Assembly (NCBI GenBank): GCA_031275485.1
Contig: JAISOS010000063.1
Location: 1-57,777, forward strand
DNA length: 57,777 nt
From: Clostridiales bacterium
GTDB taxonomy: Bacteria; Bacillota; Clostridia; Christensenellales; JAISNN01
Direction of reading: 5' to 3'
A program made the position numbers and the translations under genes. Shown here one piece after another: positions 51,415-57,777 of the stretch (the first letter of the stretch is position 1; every line of letters starts with the position of its first letter). A model generated the notes under the pieces. It was not told the origin of the DNA, did not search any database, and saw only the letters and a list, made by a program, of their open reading frames with translations.

Positions 51415-52797
51415 ATGGCAAAATTGACAATGGATAAGCTCGTCGCGCTTTGCAAAAACCGCGGCTTTATCTTTTCGGGAAGCGAGATATACGGCGGACT
51501 TGCCAACACCTTCGATTACGGACCGCTCGGCGTACTCCTAAAAAACAATGTGAAAGCGGCATGGTGGAAAAAGTTCGTCGTCGAAAATCCGCTGAATGTC
51601 GGCGTCGATTGCGCCATTCTTATGAACCCGACGGTCTGGGAGGCGAGCGGGCATATAAGCAATTTCAACGATCCGCTGATGGATTGCAAGGAATGTAAAA
51701 CGCGACACAGAGCCGACCGGCTGATAGAGGAATATCAAGCGTCGCGCGGCGTAACGGAGAGCGTTGCCGGTTTTACGAACGAGCGGCTTGAAAAGTATAT
51801 TTTCGACAATAAGATTCCTTGCCCGAATTGCGGAAAATCGAATTTTACGGGCGTCCGGAAGTTCAATATGATGTTCAAGACCTTTCAAGGCGTAAACGAA
51901 GACACGGCGAATACCGTCTATTTGAGACCCGAAACCGCGCAGGGTATTTTTGTTAATTTCAAAAACGTGCAGCGTTCGCAGCGGCTGAAAGTTCCTTTCG
52001 GCATAGCGCAGATAGGTAAGAGTTTCCGCAACGAAATTACGCCGGGAAATTTCACGTTCAGAACTCGCGAATTCGAGCAGATGGAATTGGAGTTTTTTTG
52101 CGAGCCCGGCAAGGATCTCGAATGGTTCGGTTATTGGAAAAATTTTTGCCGCGATTGGCTGTACGGATTGGGCATAAAACGCGAAAATCTCAAGCTCCGC
52201 GACCACGCGAAAGAGGAATTGTCGCATTATTCCAACGCGACGACGGATTTTGAATTCAATTTTCCTTTCGGGTTCGGCGAGCTTTGGGGCGTCGCGGACA
52301 GAACCGATTTCGATCTCAAAGCCCATCAAGCGAAAAGCGGCGTAAATCTTGAATATATAGATCCGGTTACCAACGAGAGATATGTGCCGTATTGCATAGA
52401 ACCATCGTTGGGCGCGGACAGAGTGGTTTTGGCGTTCCTGTGCGACGCTTACGACGAAGACGAGGCCGACGGCGAAACGCGCGTCGTGCTACGATTACAT
52501 CCCGTTCTCGCGCCGTATAAGGTCGCCGTTCTGCCTTTACAAAAAAAGTTAAGTGAAAAAGCCGAAGAAATTTTCAAAAGTTTGTCGAAAAAATATTCGG
52601 CGGCTTACGACGACTCGGGCAGTATAGGCAAGCGTTACAGACGGCAGGATGAAATAGGTACGCCGTACTGCGTGACGGTGGATTTCGAGACCTTGGAGGA
52701 CGGCGCGGTAACGATGAGAGACAGAGATACGATGAAGCAAGAAAGAATCCGGATTTCAGAGCTGAATAAATTTCTGGACGAGAAAACCGAATATTAG
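51415..52797 (+). CDS. glyS: Glycine--tRNA ligase (single-chain, alpha2 type)
   Basis: The 460-residue class IIa synthetase attaches glycine to tRNA-Gly. [20 protein letters not shown] opens the protein. A CxxC zinc-binding insert follows (DCKECKTRH, then [19 protein letters not shown]). [16 protein letters not shown] and [20 protein letters not shown] form motif 2, and [16 protein letters not shown] is motif 3. The anticodon domain ([10 protein letters not shown]) ends in the usual [20 protein letters not shown]. The ATG at 51415 follows AAAAAGGAGAG. This is not the alpha2beta2 glyQ/glyS form. Confidence 0.95.
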   Translation: MAKLTMDKLVALCKNRGFIFSGSEIYGGLANTFDYGPLGVLLKNNVKAAWWKKFVVENPLNVGVDCAILMNPTVWEASGHISNFNDPLMDCKECKTRHRADRLIEEYQASRGVTESVAGFTNERLEKYIFDNKIPCPNCGKSNFTGVRKFNMMFKTFQGVNEDTANTVYLRPETAQGIFVNFKNVQRSQRLKVPFGIAQIGKSFRNEITPGNFTFRTREFEQMELEFFCEPGKDLEWFGYWKNFCRDWLYGLGIKRENLKLRDHAKEELSHYSNATTDFEFNFPFGFGELWGVADRTDFDLKAHQAKSGVNLEYIDPVTNERYVPYCIEPSLGADRVVLAFLCDAYDEDEADGETRVVLRLHPVLAPYKVAVLPLQKKLSEKAEEIFKSLSKKYSAAYDDSGSIGKRYRRQDEIGTPYCVTVDFETLEDGAVTMRDRDTMKQERIRISELNKFLDEKTEY

Positions 52798-53020
52798 ATT
52801 TTTTGATCGAGAGGGGACTTTGCGGGTGAAAACCGCGTGAATTTGCGGGAATAAATGACAAAGCCGGCGCGCGGGACAAATTAAGCGCCGTTCCCTGAAA
52901 TTTCGGTAAAAATAGCGGCGGCGGTCTATTAGATCTCTTGCGGAATTAAGGGAGTCGCGTTAAATATGTAAAAGAAATCGCGTGCGTTTTGGCGGCGGGC
53001 GCGGAAAAAGGGGGGAAACA

Positions 53021-53692
53021 ATGATAAAAAAGGTGCCTAATATCCTATCGGTAACGCGTATCGCGGGCGCGCTGTCCTTGGTTTTGTTCGCCGTTTTGAA
53101 TTTGAATGCCGTGTATGTCGTCGTCTATATCGTGTGCGGCATAACGGACGTGCTTGACGGCACGATAGCGCGGCGTTATAACGCGACCTCAAAATTGGGA
53201 GCGACTCTCGATACGGCGGGCGATTTGCTCCTGATTTTTTCCGCGTTCTTCTCGGCGCTGTTCATTTTGGGGCTCTATAAGACCATAAAATTCGGGGTGC
53301 TACTTTGGGCAATCTCCGCATTGCTGTTTAGGGTTTTCAACCTAATCCTCACGCGGATTAAATTTAAATTTTGGAACGGGATGCATACGTACGCCACAAA
53401 AATTGCGGGCGCGGTTACGTTTTTCATCGTACCCGTTTCGGTTATTATGGGCAGGATTTACGAACCGCTGGTGATAGCTCTCTCCGTACTGATAAACATA
53501 GCTTCCGCCGAGGAAACGCTACTTTTGCTGACGCGCTCTTCGTACGACGTAAACGCCAAGGGATATTTTTTCGACGGAAAATCAAAGGCGGGCGGCACGG
53601 ACGAAAAGGAGAAATCGGCGGGAATCGAAACGCTTAATTCGGACGGGGAAGCCGAAAGCGGATGCGAAAAAGGCGCGGAAAAGACCGAATAG
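53021..53692 (+). CDS. CDP-alcohol phosphatidyltransferase family protein
   Basis: The 223-residue membrane enzyme transfers a phosphatidyl group from a CDP-linked lipid to an alcohol. The signature DGx2ARx8Gx3Dx3D is seen as TDVLDGTIARRYNATSKLGA followed by TLDTAGD, at about residues 44-70. PNILSVTRIAGALSLVLFAV at the start is typical of PgsA- and PssA-like enzymes. About five helices precede a hydrophilic C-terminal tail of about 55 residues (KGYFFDGKSKAGGTDEKEKS), which is unusual. AAAAAGGGGGGAAACA precedes the ATG. Whether it makes phosphatidylglycerophosphate or another lipid is not clear, so no symbol is given. Confidence 0.85.
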   Translation: MIKKVPNILSVTRIAGALSLVLFAVLNLNAVYVVVYIVCGITDVLDGTIARRYNATSKLGATLDTAGDLLLIFSAFFSALFILGLYKTIKFGVLLWAISALLFRVFNLILTRIKFKFWNGMHTYATKIAGAVTFFIVPVSVIMGRIYEPLVIALSVLINIASAEETLLLLTRSSYDVNAKGYFFDGKSKAGGTDEKEKSAGIETLNSDGEAESGCEKGAEKTE

Positions 53693-53821
53693 AACGGTTG
53701 TGGCGAAGGCATATCGACGCGCCGCGAATACGGAATGAACGACCGACGGAAAGTCGAAACGCGCGCGTAAACGAACGGCGCGGGTTCCCGCTTCGAAATA
53801 TAAAGCGAAATTACCGATTAC

Positions 53822-53853
53822 AAAGCCGCAAATCTTTGCGGCTTTATCTTTTT
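53822..53853 (+). terminator. Intrinsic terminator after the phosphatidyltransferase gene
   Basis: AAAGCCGCAA pairs with TTGCGGCTTT around ATC, then ATCTTTTTTT. Confidence 0.85.
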
Positions 53854-53993
53854 TTATAATATGCATAATATGCCGCGCCGACGCGGTCGCAAGCGCGGAA
53901 CGCCGCCGACGGTCATATCCATACGGAGTTTATCTCCTTAAAGTTTTGCATAGCGCGAAAAGCCGTAATTTATAAACTATGGCGCGTTTACAT

Positions 53994-54140
53994 AGGGCGC
54001 AAACGGCGCGTTTTTTACGCTTATTCGCCCCTTTCGGCATAGTTATTTCCCATTTCGGCGGCTCCGCGCACCGCCGGACGCCTTGAAAGGCGCGGAGCCC
54101 GCCTAAAATTCTCTCGTTTTCGTTTATGCGGACGCGCCCT
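53994..54140 (-). repeat. AGGGCGC-type dispersed element, best copy
   Basis: A 147-base segment bounded by AGGGCGC at the left and GCGCCCT at the right, with an internal dyad around CCGGCGG/CCGCCGG and CGCGGAGCC/GGCTCCGCG. The copy at 49519-49662 aligns with its complement. It has no open frame. Confidence 0.6.
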
Positions 54141-54227
54141 AATTGCAAAAACCGTGAAAAATTTGCGCTTTTTACGCCGTCCGACTTTAGTTTTGCCAGC
54201 TCAAAAATAAAAAACACGTGAAAGTCG

Positions 54228-54256
54228 TTGACAATTAGCGTTTTTACGCTTATAAT
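54228..54256 (+). promoter_or_regulatory. Promoter of the 532-residue lipoprotein
   Basis: TTGACA (54228-54233), 17 bases, TATAAT (54251-54256). The -10 lies in a 16-base tandem duplication (CTTATAATTATATAAA twice, about 54249-54280), so a second -10 copy exists out of register with the -35. Confidence 0.75.
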
Positions 54257-54315
54257 TATATAAACTTATAATTATATAAAATGGTGTAATACCGCAAAAG
54301 GGACGGGGTAATTCG

Positions 54316-55914
54316 ATGAAAAAAAAACTCGGTAAAATAATTACGGCTTTGGTCTTGACCGCCGTTTTAATGTTTGCGCTCACGGCTTGCGAGGATCCGA
54401 TAAAGGGAGGGCAGGCCGACGGTAACGTATACGGCAACGGGTCGTTGGTTGTGACTCAGGGCGATTATATTTATTTTGTCAACGGCATGACTACAAAAGA
54501 CGCGAACAACAAATCGGGCGAGGTGGTAAAGGGCGCGATTATGCGCGCTAAAATCGACGCGAACGGCAATATCGACGACGGCGGTATCGTGACGATTGTA
54601 CCGCAGGCGTATTTTACTTCCTATACCGGCGGCGGACTTTACATTTTCGGCGAGTGGATATATTATGTTACGCCGAATCCGGAAAAGGATAAGACGGGCG
54701 CGAGCCTTAGCGGTCAAACTCTCGTTATGCGAACAAAAATAGACGGCACAAAAACCAAGAGAATAGCCGTTATAAAAGCGGAAGGCGTGCAGTACACGGT
54801 CAACAAGAACTATTTCATATATCTCGACGGCACGGATTTGAAAGCCATAGACCTCAATAAAAACAATTTCAAGACTTCGACAATCGAGACGGGCGTTACG
54901 AGCGTCAAATTTCCGACCGCGCCTTATTATTCAAAATCGGGATATCCGCCGATTTTCGACTATGCGGTATACACGAAAAATTCGAGTGAAAAGGTAACGG
55001 GACAGACCCACAACGAGGTGAAAGCGGTGAACGGCGGCGGCGATAAAATTACGCTTATAGGCGACAAGGCGTATTTTAACGGCGACGGCTATCTTGAAAA
55101 TCTCGACGACCTATATACCTATACGCTTAGTACGGCGGTTTTGGACGACGCGGGCAATCTCACGGTCTATCTTTCCCGTTCGGGCTTCGCGGTCAGCGGT
55201 TCGAAAGATAACGGCGTATTCGCCTATACCTTTACGAGCGGAAACGGCTACGCGATAGATAAGGATAACGTAGTATGGCTGTCGGGTTCTCAAAAAACCA
55301 CGTTCAAGCCGGCGGGAACCGCCGCCGCGGACGGCATTTTCGTCGTCGAGAACGGCGCACTGTTCTTTTATGAGGGCAAAAACGAGCGGATCTTATTGGG
55401 TGTCATAGGCGCGGGTAAGACATACGCGGACAAGGATGCGGCGGCAAAGAGCTTGAACGAGCAAGCCTTAAAGGTGTATAACGGCGAGCTTAATCTGCTA
55501 CGCGTAACCAAATACGGAAGCGAGGGTAATCTCTACGAGATTTATTTCACTCCGTCCACCTCCAACGGCGCGCTTAAACGCGTCATAGTCAGCACGGACG
55601 GGACGCGCGCCGGAACTTACGCGGAGGACTACAAGGATTTCGCGCCGTATGATAATGTTCGCGTCGTAATAGCGTCGGATTTCGTGTCAAACTGGATTGC
55701 TCCGTCGTTTATTAATTACGACGGCGGCAGACTGTATTGCTATTTTATATACGCTTATAATTACAATTATCTTTATAGAATAGATCTCAGCGCGGCGACG
55801 GCGGACGGACGCGACTATCTTGCCGACAATTCGGATCTGATAAAAATCGTAGGCAAATTCAACGCCGCCGACCGGGCCTCATACGACGAACGCGAAAAGG
55901 AAGAGACCGAATAG
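54316..55914 (+). CDS. Lipoprotein with a predicted beta-propeller-like domain (DUF5050-like)
   Basis: The 532-residue product has a signal peptide ending in LTAC, with the lipidated cysteine at residue 25. The mature part has repeated strands of the type G.YIYFVNG, EWIYYVTPN, GQTLVMRTKIDGTKTKRIAV, NYFIYLDGTDLKAIDL and DYVYLYRIDLS-like segments. These resemble DUF5050/beta-propeller proteins that show Y-I-Y-Y and R-x-x-x-D-G-T repeats. It should be lipid-anchored outside the membrane. It is monocistronic, with a consensus promoter and a strong terminator. GGGACGGGGTAATTCG precedes the ATG. Ligand unknown. Confidence 0.65.
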   Translation: MKKKLGKIITALVLTAVLMFALTACEDPIKGGQADGNVYGNGSLVVTQGDYIYFVNGMTTKDANNKSGEVVKGAIMRAKIDANGNIDDGGIVTIVPQAYFTSYTGGGLYIFGEWIYYVTPNPEKDKTGASLSGQTLVMRTKIDGTKTKRIAVIKAEGVQYTVNKNYFIYLDGTDLKAIDLNKNNFKTSTIETGVTSVKFPTAPYYSKSGYPPIFDYAVYTKNSSEKVTGQTHNEVKAVNGGGDKITLIGDKAYFNGDGYLENLDDLYTYTLSTAVLDDAGNLTVYLSRSGFAVSGSKDNGVFAYTFTSGNGYAIDKDNVVWLSGSQKTTFKPAGTAAADGIFVVENGALFFYEGKNERILLGVIGAGKTYADKDAAAKSLNEQALKVYNGELNLLRVTKYGSEGNLYEIYFTPSTSNGALKRVIVSTDGTRAGTYAEDYKDFAPYDNVRVVIASDFVSNWIAPSFINYDGGRLYCYFIYAYNYNYLYRIDLSAATADGRDYLADNSDLIKIVGKFNAADRASYDEREKEETE

Positions 55915-55942
55915 AGCGGGTGCGGTTATTTTTTTAATTGCG

Positions 55943-55986
55943 CGGAGAAACCCTTTTCTTTTAAGAAAAGGGTTTCTCCGTTTTTT
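55943..55986 (+). terminator. Intrinsic terminator after the lipoprotein gene
   Basis: CGGAGAAACCCTTTTCTT pairs perfectly with AAGAAAAGGGTTTCTCCG around TT and is followed by TTTTTTG. The hairpin has the AAACC-CTTTT..AAAAG-GGTTT style of the palindromic repeat family, so this repeat may have been adopted as a terminator. Confidence 0.85.
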
Positions 55987-56157
55987 GTTTATTCCGTTTA
56001 ATAATTCTATTTGACAATTCCGCGCTATAACCGGCGGCGGCGTATCCGCGTATTAAAAAGGCGGGATTTTTCGCGGCGTGTCCGAAAGAAAACTTTTGAA
56101 AGTCCGTTAACTAACGATTTGATGAAGGTTTGTCGCGCGCTCCTTATAGCCGCTGTA

Positions 56158-56230
56158 AAGTGCCGGGGCCTTTGGGAGAAAGAGTCGCGGGGGAAACCTT
56201 TTTTCCTAAGAAAAGGTTTCCCCCGCTTTT
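56158..56230. repeat. Palindromic dispersed repeat
   Basis: The core at 56187-56226 has 16-base perfect arms (GCGGGGGAAACCTTTT and its complement) around TTCCTAAG, preceded by GTGCCGGGGCCTTTGGGAGA and followed by TTTTATAT. Confidence 0.75.
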
Positions 56231-56614
56231 ATATACAAAAAACTACGCGGCGTTTAAAAACGGCCGCGTTTAAATTTTTAGACCGCGTTCTCGAATAAGA
56301 CGCGCACGGGGACGCATTCGAAACGCGCGATACGGGCGCGTATGCGACCGTATCGCGCCATTAATTGGAGGGGGAAAGTTAAATGCGGTAACGCGGCATA
56401 CCCCGCTTTACCGTATCCGTATCGCGATTTTTAAGGCGTTGCAGGTCAAACCGAAGCGACGCCTGCGCGTCCTTGACCCGTATTCGCATCACGTTCTTTA
56501 GGGGGCGCAAGTCTAATCGGGATAATAAGCGGATATACGCGCTCTTACCGCATTCGTGCGCGCGTTTTTAAGTAACGACATAGAGGAGCTTACGTTTCTT
56601 ATTCCATACGGAAA
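56231..56614. other. Intergenic region without a recognised gene
   Basis: Includes a dyad CGCGATACGG..CCGTATCGCG at about 56325-56356. No gene or known RNA was identified. Confidence 0.4.
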
Positions 56615-56785
56615 TATAGTCGTTATGAATCGGAATTGAGCTGAAATTAAGAGCTGAATTTTTTGCCGTAAAGTGCGAAAAAAGGTTCTTTTTCGTATTC
56701 GGGCAAAATGCGAAAAACCGTTCTTTTCCGCTTGCGGCAAAAAATGCAGCGTTGAGATTGAGCCGTCACTATTCATAACGACCGT
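56615..56785 (+). repeat. MITE-like element, copy 2
   Basis: Starts TATAGTCGTTATGAATCGGA and ends ATTCATAACGACCGTA. The interior shares TTCTTTTTCGTATTCG, AAAACCGTTCTTTT and GCGGCAAAAA with the copy at 5053, in the same order, so the two are full-length relatives. Confidence 0.65.
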
Positions 56786-56819
56786 ATTTCGTCGACATTC
56801 CGCCGACGTGTGTTGCGCG

Positions 56820-57287
56820 CTATTCTTTCTCGTCATCCTCTTCCTCGTCGTCTATATCGTCGAGGTCGTCTATAACGTATTCGTAATCGTCCTCGTCGTC
56901 ATTCTCGGGCGGATTTTCCTCGTCCTCAAATTCCTCCGCTTCGTTCCACGCTTCCTCTTCTTCGGCTATTTCGCTAAGCGGAATCAAAATTTCATCCTCC
57001 TCGGGCAACTCCTCGTCCAAAAAGGCGTGCCATTTCTCGTCGTTTTCGTCGTCCTCGTCCGCAAATACGCTTTTCAATTTATTCTTGCGGCACGAGGCGC
57101 ACATAACCTCGTCTTCGGATATATAATTGACGCGGCAGACGGGGCACAGCTCCAGAAAATCGTCATCCTCGTCTTCGAGCAGTTTGACGTCGCCGATATG
57201 AAGCTCCGCCTTGCAAACGATGCAAAACTCCTCTTCCTCTAAAATGTAATTCAGACCGCATCTCGGGCATTTTTTATATTTAGCCAT
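56820..57287 (-). CDS. Acidic zinc-ribbon protein
   Basis: The 155-residue product has two zinc ribbons, CPRCGLNYILEEEEFCIVC (about residues 7-25) and CPVCRVNYISEDEVMCASC (about 48-66), then a very acidic tail ending EEFEDEENPPENDDEDDYE, a further acidic stretch and EEEDDEKE. The start is the ATG at 57287, six bases from CGGAG; the GTG at 57293 overlaps the ribosome binding site. No membrane helix is present. The ribbon spacing resembles other small Bacillota zinc-ribbon proteins; the poly-acidic tail suggests binding to a basic partner. Function unknown. Confidence 0.7.
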   Translation of the reverse strand: MAKYKKCPRCGLNYILEEEEFCIVCKAELHIGDVKLLEDEDDDFLELCPVCRVNYISEDEVMCASCRKNKLKSVFADEDDENDEKWHAFLDEELPEEDEILIPLSEIAEEEEAWNEAEEFEDEENPPENDDEDDYEYVIDDLDDIDDEEEDDEKE

Positions 57288-57293
57288 AAACAC

Positions 57294-57777
57294 TCCGTAA
57301 AACCCAAGCCCGCATGCTGATTTTTCGCACGAAAACGGCGACGGCGCGCCGAAAACGCGGCGTATTGAGCGCAGGTCTTATTTATTATACAATGCTAAAC
57401 AAAAAATATTACTTTGTCAACAAGAAAACGGTAAAAATTAAAAAAATTTTAGAATTTTTTCGCATATTCGGACGCTTTGCTAAAAGTATGGCTTATAACG
57501 AAGCCGTAAATGCGTAAGTTCAATTTTTTCACCGCTTATTTTCCCGATTTTTCGCGGCTTGTTTTAACCATTCTTTTCAAATTTATCCGCGCGTCGCCGT
57601 TCTAACGCGGTTTTCATATTTTTGTTTGTCGAATGTGCCGCTTGAAATAAATGCGCGCGATATTTGCGCCGTGCAAAGCCGCCGCAAAAGCGGTCGGCGG
57701 CAGGTCTGTTATTAGGGTACGCAAAATCGATAAAATAGTTGAATAAAAAAAAGAAATGACGCGGAAAAATGACGGAT
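57294..57777. other. End of window: intergenic sequence
   Basis: Apart from the possible minus-strand promoter, no gene with a ribosome binding site was found before the window ends. Confidence 0.4.
57392..57420 (-). promoter_or_regulatory. Possible promoter of the acidic zinc-ribbon gene
   Basis: On the minus strand TTGACA (57415-57420), 17 bases, TAGCAT (57392-57397). A better -10, TATAAT (57384-57389), is nearby but spaced 25 bases from TTGACA. Confidence 0.4.

Noticed and set aside
24968-56230. The regularly recurring hairpins as a CRISPR array
   Set aside because: The copies are kilobases apart, single and palindromic, with no spacer-repeat ladder and no cas genes.
56673-57242. 189-codon plus-strand open frame
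   Set aside because: It is antisense to the acidic zinc-ribbon gene, whose CxxC pattern and ribosome binding site are convincing; the frame also begins in a MITE-like element.

Overview
The window looks like a chromosomal segment of a Bacillota (Firmicutes) bacterium, most likely an uncultured gut- or rumen-type Clostridia lineage. The evidence is a tRNA-Trp T-box in front of a complete trpEGDCFBA operon, strong TTGACA/TATAAT promoters with 17-bp spacers, AAGGAGG-type ribosome binding sites, lipobox-bearing lipoproteins, an ECF folate-type S component, one-piece glycyl-tRNA synthetase and no outer-membrane genes. Genus-level placement is not possible from the sequence alone. No tRNA, rRNA, CRISPR or phage genes were seen.

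Layout. 1-1190: two decayed IS1-like insertion sequences. 1.4-12.8 kb: a surface beta-helix protein, a GH13 alpha-glucan hydrolase and a run of minus-strand metabolic genes (PIG-L deacetylase, ROK-like kinase, DUF4380-like protein, PHP phosphatase, RimK-like ligase), with one small lipoprotein. 13.2-23.6 kb: a 2730-residue modular lipoprotein and a membrane-anchored companion. 23.9-33.5 kb: an unusual cluster of zinc-ribbon proteins, four-helix membrane proteins and very small proline-rich proteins sharing a VPYGTMNQP motif. 33.5-38.6 kb: a broken TPR gene, asnS, a ketopantoate reductase and a polytopic acyltransferase-like protein. 39.0-47.8 kb: T-box and trp operon. 48.2-57.3 kb: a second acyltransferase-like paralogue, rpsU (58 codons, GTG start), mtnN, glyS, a CDP-alcohol phosphatidyltransferase, a lipoprotein and an acidic zinc-ribbon protein.

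The best candidate for an undescribed system is the 27.3-33.5 kb cluster. Three tiny proteins and one large membrane protein carry the same motif, PI(V/I)xP(I/V)xxVPYxTxNQP. In the large protein the motif is fused to a four-helix membrane domain whose relatives are encoded beside the tiny proteins. Two of the tiny proteins are the same protein apart from one residue near the N-terminus, yet their DNA differs at over twenty silent positions, so the protein sequence is under strong selection.

Intergenic DNA is rich in dispersed repeats: (a) a palindromic family with the core AAACCTTTTG..CAAAAGGTTT in at least nine places; (b) a MITE-like ~175-bp element with TAGTCGTTATGAAT terminal inverted repeats; (c) a ~147-bp element bounded by AGGGCGC/GCGCCCT; and (d) A-rich, strand-asymmetric tracts between trpF, trpB and trpA. 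Two genes appear to be leaderless, which is uncommon in this phylum.
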